Notes under the pieces: generated by a model
What the model was told of the DNA's origin: nothing
The model's input: the letters and a program-made list of their open reading frames with translations, nothing else
Database searches by the model: none
Shown: one piece after another, positions 26,141 to 35,329 of the stretch
Position numbering within the stretch: the stretch's first letter is position 1
Layout of the letters: each line of letters begins with the position of its first letter
Program-made: the position numbers and the translations under genes
Origin: Muribaculaceae bacterium
GTDB taxonomy: Bacteria > Bacteroidota > Bacteroidia > Bacteroidales > Muribaculaceae
NCBI GenBank assembly: GCA_009775365.1
Contig: VSPM01000006.1
Coordinates: 1-61,156 of the forward strand
Length of the DNA stretch: 61,156 nucleotides
Direction: 5' to 3'

Positions 26141-28321
26141 TCAATTTCCCATTTCTGACAGGAATTTAACCCTGACAAGCCTTATTTCCTCCTCTGTGAA
26201 TTCGTCGCCGAGTTCCTGGATCGCAGCTTCAAGGTCATCTTCCTGGCTCTCTTTGAAAAAGTCGATGATGTCGAGTTCATGGTCTTCATCCATGATCTCG
26301 TTGAGGAAATAGTCTATATTTATCTTGGTGCCTGCATCCACTATTGCCTCAAGCTCGTCGATCAATTCACCAAATTCAAGACCCTTGCTCTCAGCAAGTT
26401 CTTCCAGGTCAATCTTGCGGTCGATGCTGTGGATTATTGATATTTTGAGTTTGCTCTTGTTTGCCACAGAACGAACCCTGATATCTTCCGGCCTCTCTAT
26501 CTCATTCTCGTCTACATGAAGTTTTATAAGCTTCACAAACTCGTTGCCATAGCGATTGGCCTTTCCGGCACCCACACCCGCAATGTTTGCAAGTTCCTCG
26601 AGGGTTATCGGATAGGTAGTGGCCATGGCCTCAAGCGAAGGCTCCTGAAAAATCACATACGGCGGCAAATCAAGCTTTTTCGCCATCTTCTTACGCAGGT
26701 CTTTCAACATGGAATAAAGCACCGGGTCTGCCGCACACGAGGCGCCGCCCTTTATCTGCGGCTCCATTTCCATATCGCTGAAATCATTATCTTCGACAAC
26801 CTTGAACGACACCGGTTTTTTCAGGAATTTCTTCCCTTTTGGTGTGACACGGATAATGCCATAGTTCTCGACATCCTTTTCAAGATAGCCGGCTATGGTG
26901 CCTTGCCTTATAACCGACGACAGAAATTTCTCATCGGCATTCGGGAGACACCCAAATTCTTCAATCTTGTCATGGTGATATGACCGCACTTCATCCGTGC
27001 CTCGGCCTATCATCACATTGACCACATAATCAGGACTAAACTTCTCTTTCAGGGCAATGACCGTCTCTATGACGGCGCAAAGTTCTTCTTTTGCTTCCAC
27101 TTTTGCTTTTGGATTTAAACAATTGTCGCAATTGCCGCAGTTGTCTGCTTCATATTGCTCTCCGAAATAATGTAAAAGAATTTTTCTACGACACACTGAC
27201 GACTCCGCATAACTGGCTGTCTCCGCCAGAAGATGACGCCCGATTTCTTGCTCGGCCGGCGTTTTGCTTTGCATCAATTTGTCGAGTTTCTGAAGATCCT
27301 TGTTGGTGTAAAAGGCTATACATCTCCCCTCTCCTCCGTCGCGGCCTGCACGGCCGGTCTCCTGGTAATATCCCTCAAGACTTTTCGGTATGTCATAATG
27401 TATGACATATCTCACATCCGGCTTGTCAATCCCCATGCCAAACGCGATTGTCGCAACAATCACATCCACTTGCTCATGCAGGAATGCATCCTGATTGTCG
27501 GAGCGTGTGGTTGAATCCATACCGGCATGATATGGAAGAACCGAAATCTCGTTTATGCGCAATGTCTCGGCCAGTTCCTCGACTTTTTTACGGCTCAGAC
27601 AATATATGATGCCCGATTTTCCGGCATTATTCTTTATATAACGGATAATCTCCCGATCGATATCTTTTGTCTTGGGCCTCACCTCATAATACAGGTTATG
27701 ACGGTTGAAACTTGACTTAAACACCTGTGCGTCCAGCATGCCGAGATTCTTCTGAATGTCGTGCTGCACCTTAGGGGTGGCTGTGGCTGTCAAGGCTATA
27801 AGCGGTCGGGTGCCCACTTCGTTTATGATTGTGCGTATTCGCCTGTATTCAGGACGGAAGTCATGGCCCCACTCTGAAATGCAATGAGCTTCGTCTACTG
27901 CATAAAACGAAATCTTTACGCTTCGCATAAACTCCATGTTATCCTCTTTTGTAAATGACTCCGGAGCAACATAAAGCAGTTTTGTGCGCCCGCACATCAC
28001 ATCCGACTTCACCTTGTCGGCCTGGGCTTTTGTAAGCGAGGAATTAAGAAAATGCGCGATACCGTCGTCCTCCCCATAGTTGCGCATGGCGTCAACTTGA
28101 TTTTTCATCAGGGCTATCAATGGAGATATGACAATCGCAGTGCCTTCCGACATTAATGCCGGAAGCTGATAGCACAATGACTTCCCGCCTCCGGTGGGCA
28201 TCAGCACAAAAACATCATTGCCGTCAAGCAGGCTGCTGATAATTTCTTGCTGATTACCTTTAAAATTGTCGAAGCCGAAATTCAATTTCAGGGCTTCTTG
28301 AATCGCTTTGATGTCTGCCAT
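26141..28321 (-). CDS. recQ: ATP-dependent DNA helicase RecQ
   Basis: 3'-5' superfamily 2 helicase for recombination and repair. MPTGGGKSLCYQLP is Walker A, AVDEAHCISEWGHDFRPEY is the DEAH box with the RecQ aromatic-rich loop, QETGRAGRDG is motif VI, and C...NCGNCDNC near residue 390 is the RQC zinc site. A winged helix and an HRDC domain follow, plus an acidic tail. I start at 28321 (726 residues): a -7 box at 28352-28359 puts transcription after the upstream ATG at 28417, and the family begins near this methionine. It follows clpX after a gap of 171 bases that contains a hairpin. Confidence 0.95.
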   Translation of the reverse strand: MADIKAIQEALKLNFGFDNFKGNQQEIISSLLDGNDVFVLMPTGGGKSLCYQLPALMSEGTAIVISPLIALMKNQVDAMRNYGEDDGIAHFLNSSLTKAQADKVKSDVMCGRTKLLYVAPESFTKEDNMEFMRSVKISFYAVDEAHCISEWGHDFRPEYRRIRTIINEVGTRPLIALTATATPKVQHDIQKNLGMLDAQVFKSSFNRHNLYYEVRPKTKDIDREIIRYIKNNAGKSGIIYCLSRKKVEELAETLRINEISVLPYHAGMDSTTRSDNQDAFLHEQVDVIVATIAFGMGIDKPDVRYVIHYDIPKSLEGYYQETGRAGRDGGEGRCIAFYTNKDLQKLDKLMQSKTPAEQEIGRHLLAETASYAESSVCRRKILLHYFGEQYEADNCGNCDNCLNPKAKVEAKEELCAVIETVIALKEKFSPDYVVNVMIGRGTDEVRSYHHDKIEEFGCLPNADEKFLSSVIRQGTIAGYLEKDVENYGIIRVTPKGKKFLKKPVSFKVVEDNDFSDMEMEPQIKGGASCAADPVLYSMLKDLRKKMAKKLDLPPYVIFQEPSLEAMATTYPITLEELANIAGVGAGKANRYGNEFVKLIKLHVDENEIERPEDIRVRSVANKSKLKISIIHSIDRKIDLEELAESKGLEFGELIDELEAIVDAGTKINIDYFLNEIMDEDHELDIIDFFKESQEDDLEAAIQELGDEFTEEEIRLVRVKFLSEMGN

Positions 28322-28351
28322 GGTGTGAGGTTCGATGATTTTCTTGATATA

Positions 28352-28359
28352 CAAAGTTA
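28352..28359 (-). promoter_or_regulatory. -7 box for recQ
   Basis: Reads TAACTTTG on the minus strand. The predicted start near 28345 leaves about 24 bases to the ATG at 28321. No convincing -33 element is seen. Confidence 0.4.
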
Positions 28360-28440
28360 AAAAAATTTTCCGAATTACCATACATATCCGGCAAACTTTT
28401 TTTACTCCTTGAAGCATCCTTTATGCCGCAACACAAAACG

Positions 28441-28467
28441 AGAGGCAAGGTTTTATCCCTTGCCTCT
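28441..28467 (-). terminator. Hairpin terminator after clpX
   Basis: A perfect 10-base stem, AGAGGCAAGG / CCTTGCCTCT, about 25 bases beyond the clpX stop, followed on the minus strand by CGTTTTGTG. A 14-base palindrome (CCCTTTATAAAGGG, 28477-28490) sits just before it. Confidence 0.6.
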
Positions 28468-28492
28468 TATCTTGCGCCCTTTATAAAGGGGG

Positions 28493-29746
28493 TTACTTAT
28501 CTGATATTTCCATCTTTTCAAAGTGTGCCTTCTCCAGTTTGCCAAGGGCATAAGCTGCGTCAACCGTGAAAGTTTTAACCGGCTGCGAGGGCACTTCAAA
28601 CATGGCGTCAACCATGATTGTCTCAACGATGGAGCGTAATCCACGCGCACCGAGCTTATATTCCACTGCTTTGTCAACTATAAGGTCGAGGGCATCATCT
28701 GTGAATATAAGTTCAACTCCGTCAAGAAGAAATATTTTCTTATATTGGCGAACAATCGCGTTCTTGGGCTCCGTGAGAATTCTGCGCAACGCCACTTTGT
28801 CAAGAGGGTCGAGACTCGTGAGAATCGGCAGTCGGCCTATTATCTCCGGAATTAGTCCGAACGATTTCAAGTCCTGAGGCATAACATAGCGCATCAGATT
28901 TTCTCGCTGTCTCTTTCTGTTGTTTTCATCGTGGCCATACCCGACAACATGAGTGTTCAACCGGGATGCTATCTTTCGCTCTATGCCATCGAAAGCGCCG
29001 CCGCAGATAAAAAGTATGTTCTTCGTGTCGACGGCAATCATCTTCTGCTCCGGATGCTTCCTGCCCCCGTTAGGAGGAACAAGCACTGTCGAGCCTTCCA
29101 GCAATTTAAGAAGACCCTGCTGCACACCCTCGCCGCTAACATCTCGGGTGATCGACGGATTATCGCTCTTTCGGGCTATTTTGTCGATTTCATCAATGAA
29201 TACAATACCTTTCTCGGCACGCTCGACATCATAGTCGCACGCCTGAAGAAGGCGGGTAAGCAATGACTCTATATCTTCTCCCACATATCCGGCCTCGGTG
29301 AGCACCGTGGCGTCGACTATTGCGAACGGCACATCAAGCAGCCTTGCTATTGTCTTGGCCAACAAAGTCTTGCCAGTTCCTGTAGGGCCCACAAGAATTA
29401 CATTCGATTTCTCAATGTCTACATCATCTTTAGAGTCCTTCTGCTGGATGCGCTTATAATGGTTATAGACCGCCACCGACAGATATTTCTTAGCCTCCTC
29501 TTGCCCGATAATATATTGGTCGAGAAACTCCTTTATCTCTATGGGTTTCGGAATTGCCGTCGACTCCGCCAGCGCTTTTTCCTTGTCGCGACCGGAGTTG
29601 TTCAACTGAGTGTCGCGTGCATCGTCTATAAACTTTATGCAGTCTGTGCATAAATTAAGTCCGTCGAGCACTTTAACCACCGGATTTGAAGAGCAATCGG
29701 TGGCGCCACACATCGAACATACAAGTCCACTTCTTTTATTAGCCAT
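28493..29746 (-). CDS. clpX: ClpX ATPase subunit of ClpXP protease
   Basis: AAA+ unfoldase that feeds substrates to ClpP. The zinc-binding domain has C10, C13, C33 and C36; Walker A is GPTGTGKT and Walker B IVFIDEIDKI. The pore region GGRKHPEQ corresponds to the RKH loop, and VVGYGHDENN occupies the place of the ClpP-contacting IGF loop, as a VGY variant. Length of 417 residues is typical. It starts 17 bases after clpP and is surely cotranscribed with it. Confidence 0.97.
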   Translation of the reverse strand: MANKRSGLVCSMCGATDCSSNPVVKVLDGLNLCTDCIKFIDDARDTQLNNSGRDKEKALAESTAIPKPIEIKEFLDQYIIGQEEAKKYLSVAVYNHYKRIQQKDSKDDVDIEKSNVILVGPTGTGKTLLAKTIARLLDVPFAIVDATVLTEAGYVGEDIESLLTRLLQACDYDVERAEKGIVFIDEIDKIARKSDNPSITRDVSGEGVQQGLLKLLEGSTVLVPPNGGRKHPEQKMIAVDTKNILFICGGAFDGIERKIASRLNTHVVGYGHDENNRKRQRENLMRYVMPQDLKSFGLIPEIIGRLPILTSLDPLDKVALRRILTEPKNAIVRQYKKIFLLDGVELIFTDDALDLIVDKAVEYKLGARGLRSIVETIMVDAMFEVPSQPVKTFTVDAAYALGKLEKAHFEKMEISDK

Positions 29747-29763
29747 TTTAACCTGAAGGGTAT

Positions 29764-30483
29764 TTATTTGTTTTTAGGATTCACAAGAACCTTGTCGATC
29801 ATTCCATATTCCTTGGCCTCTGACGCCGTCATCCAGTAGTCGCGGTCAGAGTCAGCCTCTACCTTTTCAAAAGGCATGCCTGAATGGTCGGAGATTATGC
29901 GATACAATTCCTCTTTCAATTTAAGAATCTCTCTGGCCGTAATCTCAATGTCGGAAGCCTGTCCCTGGATTCCTCCCATAGGCTGATGAATCATCACCCT
30001 TGAATGAGGAAGAGCATAACGCTTGCCATTCTGGCCGGCCACGAGAAGCACTGCCGCCATTGAAGCTGCCATACCCGTGCATATCGTAGACACATCACTC
30101 GAGATATACTGCATTGTGTCGTAAATGCCAAGACCTGCATATACTGAGCCGCCGGGAGAGTTGATATAAATCGAGATATCTTTCTCCGGGTCAATAGAAT
30201 CCAGATAAAGAAGCTGCGCCTGTATGATATTCGCCGAAGTGTCGCTTACCTGAGTGCCGAGAAATATAATACGGTCCATCATAAGACGAGAGAACACATC
30301 CATCTGGGTGACATTCAGTTGTCGTTCCTCAAGAATATATGGGTTCATATAGTCGGCAGACGGCATGGTGGCCGACACATTAGGCGTCTCTCTATTGATA
30401 TATCGCGCATAGCTGTCAAGGGTGTTGGAGTTTAAGCCAAGATGATTGACAGCATAGTTTCTAAAGTCGTTTTGCATTTTCAT
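29764..30483 (-). CDS. clpP: ClpP proteolytic subunit
   Basis: Serine protease chamber of ClpXP. The catalytic Ser is in TGMAASMAAVLL, the His in MIHQPMGG, and the Asp in the DRDYWMTASEAKEYGMID region. The YINSPGGSVYAGLGIYD segment is a family hallmark. I choose the ATG at 30483 (239 residues); an in-frame ATG at 30519 adds 12 residues without family similarity, and 30477 is also possible. The start is followed by a stretch expected to be a propeptide. clpX follows; trigger factor precedes, separated by a terminator. Confidence 0.95.
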   Translation of the reverse strand: MKMQNDFRNYAVNHLGLNSNTLDSYARYINRETPNVSATMPSADYMNPYILEERQLNVTQMDVFSRLMMDRIIFLGTQVSDTSANIIQAQLLYLDSIDPEKDISIYINSPGGSVYAGLGIYDTMQYISSDVSTICTGMAASMAAVLLVAGQNGKRYALPHSRVMIHQPMGGIQGQASDIEITAREILKLKEELYRIISDHSGMPFEKVEADSDRDYWMTASEAKEYGMIDKVLVNPKNK

Positions 30484-30604
30484 TATTATTTTGTTTATGC
30501 CTAAGTGGCCATGAACCAATCAAATCATTTTGAAAATCCACACGAACCACAAAATGGCAATTGTTACTTTTTAATCATCAGCAAATATCATGCCAAATTA
30601 AGCA

Positions 30605-30641
30605 TAAAAAACCGGCGCGCGCCTTTCAGCTCACGCACCGG
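30605..30641 (-). terminator. Intrinsic terminator between tig and clpP
   Basis: On the minus strand CCGGTGCGTG pairs with CGCGCGCCGG (ten pairs, two of them G-U) and is followed by TTTTTT. Trigger factor transcription should largely stop here, so clpP-clpX needs its own promoter or read-through. Confidence 0.8.
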
Positions 30642-30669
30642 ATTTTATGATTATCGAAACTACACCCGA

Positions 30670-32034
30670 TTATGCCTCTTCCTGGGCAGGTGTGAAGAGC
30701 TGGCGGAATTCTTCTACGCTAACCTCTTTGTTGTCGAGAGTGACATTCTCTTTTATCACTTCAAATGTCTTGCGAGTCAAGGCATTCTGTGCAAGCATCT
30801 CTCTGTTTTTCTGATCTTTCACAACCTCTTGCGCATATTTGTCGACAATCTGGTCGGTCAATGCGTTAGGGCCATATTGCATCAGCTGGCGAACAACCAC
30901 GCCGCGAGCCTCGTTCATGAGATCCTCTTCTGAAATCTTAACCTCAAACTTAGACGCGATGTTATCGCGGATGAGATCCCATGTGAGCTGACCGCGCATC
31001 TTTTCAAATTCTGCGTCAACATTCTCATTGTTGAGAGATTCGTTCTGGCGAACAAGGAAATCCTTAAGTATTGCCTCAGGAAGTTCAAGCGCCCCGACTG
31101 CCTTTTCCACAGCCTCTTTTGCGTCGATTGTAAATCTGTAGTTAGAGTCGTTTGAGAGGTTAAGTTCGAGAAGCTCTTTGATAGCCGCGCGGAATTCTTC
31201 CTCGTTGTGAGCCTTGTCTTTGCCCACGGCATTGTCGAAGAACTCCTGGTCGAGTTCAGCAGGCTTGAGCACAATTATCTCTTTTATCTCAAAATTGAAA
31301 TCTCCCTTGTGCTCTTCCACCTTGTCCTTGTCAATGTTGAGCATCGAAGACATCTCTGTGGGGTTGGCGTCGCATGTTGCAGCCGGGTTAAACACAACCA
31401 CATCTCCGGGGTGTTTTGCCTCGAAAAGTTTCTTCTGGTCCTCGCTCTTGAAATATACAGGAGCGATTATGCCGTTTTCAACCACTATGCCGCCCTCTTT
31501 CACTGTGCCGTCGGGATTGAGCTCTGTGATAGCGCCCTTGATTACAGCATTAGGCTCTGTTTCCTCTCCGGGAACCTGACGGCCAAAACGCTGACGGAGA
31601 CCTTCGATTTGCTCATTGATCATTTCATCGGTCACATTGATTGTATAGTAAGGCACATGAAGGTCCTTGTTGACATGATTGTCAATTTCAGGAGCAAGAC
31701 CCACTTTAAATTTGAAAGTGAAGTCTGCATTCTCAATTTTGAACTCATTGTCGGCCTCAGGCACAGGCTGGCCAAGAACCTGAAGTTTATTCTCTTTTAT
31801 ATAGTTGAAGACAGCGTCGGCCACTTCTTTGTTGACAACATCATATTTCACTGCCGACCCATACTTCTTGGCAATAAGCCCGGCAGGCACATGACCCGGA
31901 CGGAAACCCGGCTCTGCGTGTTTTTTCCCTATCTCTTTCAGCTGCTTGCTTACTTTGTCTGCGTAATCTTTCTCTTCGAGTGTAACGGTTATCTCGCCGC
32001 TAACGTTGTCGAGTTTTGCGTAATTTACGTTCAT
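30670..32034 (-). CDS. tig: Trigger factor
   Basis: Ribosome-bound chaperone for nascent chains. The ribosome-docking signature GFRPGHVP is present near residue 42, followed by the body of the N-terminal domain, a diverged FKBP-like domain (about 150-260, with weak active-site similarity) and the long helical C-terminal cradle. At 454 residues the length is typical. It begins the conserved trigger factor / ClpP / ClpX / RecQ order and has its own well-formed promoter and terminator. Confidence 0.95.
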   Translation of the reverse strand: MNVNYAKLDNVSGEITVTLEEKDYADKVSKQLKEIGKKHAEPGFRPGHVPAGLIAKKYGSAVKYDVVNKEVADAVFNYIKENKLQVLGQPVPEADNEFKIENADFTFKFKVGLAPEIDNHVNKDLHVPYYTINVTDEMINEQIEGLRQRFGRQVPGEETEPNAVIKGAITELNPDGTVKEGGIVVENGIIAPVYFKSEDQKKLFEAKHPGDVVVFNPAATCDANPTEMSSMLNIDKDKVEEHKGDFNFEIKEIIVLKPAELDQEFFDNAVGKDKAHNEEEFRAAIKELLELNLSNDSNYRFTIDAKEAVEKAVGALELPEAILKDFLVRQNESLNNENVDAEFEKMRGQLTWDLIRDNIASKFEVKISEEDLMNEARGVVVRQLMQYGPNALTDQIVDKYAQEVVKDQKNREMLAQNALTRKTFEVIKENVTLDNKEVSVEEFRQLFTPAQEEA

Positions 32035-32122
32035 CTTGACTTTATCTTGTATTTATTTGTTTTTTCGCTACTGATTATCGCGGAATCTCCTGCCGGGATA
32101 CCGCTTTTTCAGAATCCGACTG

Positions 32123-32154
32123 CAAAGGTATTAAAATTTCTCCGCCTCAGCAAA
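32123..32154 (-). promoter_or_regulatory. Bacteroidetes-type promoter for tig
   Basis: Minus strand: TTTG (32151-32154), 20-base spacer, TACCTTTG (32123-32130). The leader of about 80 bases contains a hairpin (GCGG-T-ATC / GAT-T-CCGC). Confidence 0.7.
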
Positions 32155-32246
32155 TTTTAATTAAACGATTCATGTTTTACTGCACATGTATTCGCAACTA
32201 TATCGTTTTTTAAACACCGGCCGACTATGCCGCTGTTAATATCAGA

Positions 32247-33548
32247 TCAGCTGAAAAATGTGGAAAACACCTTTACCGTGGCTTCATGGTCGGCCACTCC
32301 GGCTGTCTCTCTTGCTGAATGCATGGCCCAGATCGGAGCGCCCATATCCACTCCTTTTATGTCGAGCTGAGATGTCAGAATATTTCCCAGAGTAGACCCT
32401 CCGGCCACATCTGAATGATTCACAAACGTCTGACATTCCACACCTGCTTTGCGACAAAGATTGCGGAACACTGCCGCTCCCTGAGCATCTGTCATATATT
32501 TGCAGTTGGCATTGATTTTTATCACCGGGCCGCCGCCTATCACGGGATGATTGGTGGGGTCATATTTAGAATTATAATTAGGATGCCATGCATGGGCATC
32601 GTCTGCCGATATCATGAATGTATTGGCCACACTGCGGAAAAATCCTTCGCGTGTGCCTCCGAGATTTGCACACACCCTCTCCATTATATTGCGAGCCACC
32701 GGCGACGCCGCTCCTTGCTTGGTGCCGGAGCCTGTCTCTTCATTGTCAAACACGGCAAGCATACGTGTGTCGGCACAATCTTCCGACGCAGTTGCCAACA
32801 GAGCCTCAAGACCTGCAAAGGCCATTGAAAGGTCGTCGATACGCGCTGACTGGAAATATTCACCTTTCGCTCCGCATAAACCGGCTTGCTCCATAGGATA
32901 CAGGCATATTTCATAATCTATTATTTCCTCCGGTTTTATTCCGAGTTCCGATGCAACCATCATCTTGACGAACCCGCCGCGCTTCTTTGCCTCCTCTATC
33001 TCTTCCGGAGAGAAGAAACCGATCACAGGCTTCATGTCATTCTGAACAGACAAAGGATTTCCTTCATTGACCGACCTGTTGAAATGAATAGCCAGATGAG
33101 GTATGAAGGCAACACCTTTTTTAAGGTCAAACACCCGCATTTCAGGGTTCATGGCGTCGCCGGAATCGAGCATCACCCTTCCCGACATAGACAACGGCCG
33201 GTCAAACCATGTGTATAATATTCCGCCACCATACTTCTCTACATTCAGGCTCACCACACCGCCGTCGCCTAATATCTCCGCGTTAGGCTTGAGTTTGAAG
33301 CAAGGGCTGTCGGAGTGAGCCGAAATGATACGGAAACCGTGCTCATCAGGGTTCCCCTTTCCCGCTATAAATGCAAAGATGGCAGTGCCGTTCTTCACAA
33401 CATAATATTTCCCTCCGGGCTCAATCTTCCAGGAATCTTCCTGGCGAAGTTCGCGAAACCCGGCAATGTTGAGCTCTTTTGTGATTGTGTCGACAGCAAG
33501 AAAATTACAAGTGGAGCTGTCAAGCCATCTAAGAAGTCGGTTAATCAT
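32247..33548 (-). CDS. M18 family aminopeptidase
   Basis: Metal-dependent cytoplasmic aminopeptidase of the M18 (aspartyl aminopeptidase) family. Zinc and catalytic regions are seen in order: ISAHSDSPCFKLKP, an aspartate region DDLSMAFAG, FDNEETGSGTKQGA, SADDAHAWHPNY and the late FVNHSDVAGGSTLG. Length of 433 residues is normal. It starts 2 bases after the DUF5063 gene and is the last gene of the yicC-gmk-nadD run. Confidence 0.94.
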   Translation of the reverse strand: MINRLLRWLDSSTCNFLAVDTITKELNIAGFRELRQEDSWKIEPGGKYYVVKNGTAIFAFIAGKGNPDEHGFRIISAHSDSPCFKLKPNAEILGDGGVVSLNVEKYGGGILYTWFDRPLSMSGRVMLDSGDAMNPEMRVFDLKKGVAFIPHLAIHFNRSVNEGNPLSVQNDMKPVIGFFSPEEIEEAKKRGGFVKMMVASELGIKPEEIIDYEICLYPMEQAGLCGAKGEYFQSARIDDLSMAFAGLEALLATASEDCADTRMLAVFDNEETGSGTKQGAASPVARNIMERVCANLGGTREGFFRSVANTFMISADDAHAWHPNYNSKYDPTNHPVIGGGPVIKINANCKYMTDAQGAAVFRNLCRKAGVECQTFVNHSDVAGGSTLGNILTSQLDIKGVDMGAPIWAMHSARETAGVADHEATVKVFSTFFS

Positions 33549-33550
33549 GG

Positions 33551-34099
33551 TCAGTATGATGAATTATTTGAATATTTAATATTATTTAGCGCTCTGAGCA
33601 CATTACAGAGTGCCTGGCTCCAATAAGCCTCAAAATCCTCTTTGCACTGCAGATACGCTTCCGTTATTTTTTCTCCGTCGGTGTCTTTCACTATAGAAAT
33701 AAAATTAAATAAAGGCTGGAATATATCGGCAAGCGATTCTGCAATCGACGCCCCTATAGGCGTGTCGCTATACTTCATGTCTTCCTCAAACGTCTCGAGG
33801 AACACATCGTCAGGACCCAGCAGAGCCTCTATGTGTCGACGTATGCTTTCATAATAATCCTCATCTACATATGACGAGAAATAATCGAATTCCTCAAGTG
33901 CCACAACATCGTCGGCAGTTATATCGAAAAATTCCCAATATATGCGAGGAAGCAAGTCAAGCATACGGTCAACGAAACTCTCCTTATCCATTTCGCGTGC
34001 ATCCTCACATGCCGAACAATATCCGGCGGCAAGCGACGTCACTCCTATGAGTCTGCGACTTATGTTGTCGTCAGAAAATGTTTCTTCAGTTGTCATCAC
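33551..34099 (-). CDS. DUF5063 domain protein
   Basis: A 182-residue acidic, helical protein with no signal peptide. The pattern (VTSLAAGYCSACEDAREM, FVDRMLDLLPRIYWEFF, the EEDMKYSDTPIGASIAESLADIFQPL segment) fits the DUF5063 family found in Bacteroidetes, for which I know no function. It overlaps nadD by 14 bases and is 2 bases from the M18 aminopeptidase, so it is translated in an operon with them. Confidence 0.72.
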   Translation of the reverse strand: MMTTEETFSDDNISRRLIGVTSLAAGYCSACEDAREMDKESFVDRMLDLLPRIYWEFFDITADDVVALEEFDYFSSYVDEDYYESIRRHIEALLGPDDVFLETFEEDMKYSDTPIGASIAESLADIFQPLFNFISIVKDTDGEKITEAYLQCKEDFEAYWSQALCNVLRALNNIKYSNNSSY

Positions 34100-34673
34100 T
34101 CATCCTGTAAAGATTGTGTGTGTTGATATATTCAGCCACCTCCACCGGCACAAAGTAGTTGATGTTGCCGCCTGAAGCAACCATCTCGCGCACAAATGAG
34201 GCAGACACATGGGCAGCAGGGCCTTTCGACAGCACCTCTACCCCCTTTGGCGGCTGCAATGGAGTGACATAGCCGGGACGCGGATAAATCACAAGCCCGA
34301 ATTCCTTTATTATCTTGTCGGCATCGCGCCACCGGCCGAGGTTGAGCCAATTGTCGCTGCCTATGATTAACTTGAATTTATGCTCCGGATATGCCTCCCG
34401 CAGTTTACACAGCGTAACATATGTGTATGAAGGCAACGGCAACGAAAGCTCAAAGTCCGATGCTTTCACATTGGCACATTTATTCGCCACAAGTTCGGCC
34501 ATCCTCATCCTGTGATGGTCTGCCTCCGGCATCATACCGCTCTTCAACGGATTCTGCCTGCTCACCATTATCCACACTTCATCTACCCCGAACCATTGCC
34601 CCACATAATTTGCAACCATGGCATGGCCCGTATGTATCGGGTCGAAACTGCCACTATACACTCCTATTGTCAT
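34086..34673 (-). CDS. nadD: Nicotinate-nucleotide adenylyltransferase
   Basis: Joins nicotinate mononucleotide and ATP in NAD synthesis. The nucleotidyltransferase start GVYSGSFDPIHTGHAMV with its HxGH histidines and the C-terminal HVSASFVREMVASGG (the ISxTxxR equivalent) are present, and KLIIGSDNW is typical. Length of 195 residues is normal. It lies 67 bases after gmk and overlaps the DUF5063 gene. Confidence 0.95.
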   Translation of the reverse strand: MTIGVYSGSFDPIHTGHAMVANYVGQWFGVDEVWIMVSRQNPLKSGMMPEADHHRMRMAELVANKCANVKASDFELSLPLPSYTYVTLCKLREAYPEHKFKLIIGSDNWLNLGRWRDADKIIKEFGLVIYPRPGYVTPLQPPKGVEVLSKGPAAHVSASFVREMVASGGNINYFVPVEVAEYINTHNLYRMSDDN

Positions 34674-34740
34674 TTCTCAATGGTATTGATTTGTTATTGT
34701 CATTAATCGCAACCTCGCATACTCACGACATTTGCCTCAT

Positions 34741-35307
34741 TCAGAATGCAAATCTTCTTATTTCGGAAGCGACTTCCTTCACGGCGGCGTCTAACGCGTC
34801 GTTCACAACCACAGTGTCGAATTCTTTGGCGAAACTCATTTCGTATTCTGCCTTTGCAAGCCTTCTGGATATTGTCTCCGGCGTGTCTGTGCCGCGCCCT
34901 CGGAGTCGCGATTCAAGCGCCCCAAGGCTCGGAGGCATAACAAAGATGGAGAGAGCCTCATCTCCAAATCTCTTTTTTATATTGATGGCGCCTTTAACGT
35001 CTACATCCATTATCAGGTTATGTCCAGACTCGGTCACTCTCCTCACCTCGCTCTCAAGCGTGCCGTAGCGAGTGCCGGCATACACCTCTTCCCACTCCAC
35101 AAATTCCCCATTGTCAACCTTGGACTGAAACTCATCTTCTGTCAGGAAGAAATAATCTTTGCCATGCTTCTCTTCCCCTCGCGGAGACCGGCTTGTGGCT
35201 GATATGGAAAACCCGAGACGCAACCCGGGATCCTGCATCAGGCGGTTTATGATAGTTGACTTCCCTGTGCCCGAAGGCGCTGATAGTATTATTATTTTAC
35301 CTTTCAT
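34741..35307 (-). CDS. gmk: Guanylate kinase
   Basis: Phosphorylates GMP to GDP. P-loop SAPSGTGKSTI near residue 8, the GMP-binding SATSRSPRGEEKHGKDYFF region, and MDVDVKGAINIKKRF are conserved; 188 residues is typical. It is 22 bases after yicC, a pairing common in bacteria. Confidence 0.96.
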   Translation of the reverse strand: MKGKIIILSAPSGTGKSTIINRLMQDPGLRLGFSISATSRSPRGEEKHGKDYFFLTEDEFQSKVDNGEFVEWEEVYAGTRYGTLESEVRRVTESGHNLIMDVDVKGAINIKKRFGDEALSIFVMPPSLGALESRLRGRGTDTPETISRRLAKAEYEMSFAKEFDTVVVNDALDAAVKEVASEIRRFAF

Positions 35308-35329
35308 TTGTCACAATGTGATAAATTGG

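Noticed and set aside
31207..32160. 317-codon open frame antisense to trigger factor
   Set aside because: Hydrophobic, low-complexity product opposite a certain gene; a shadow frame.
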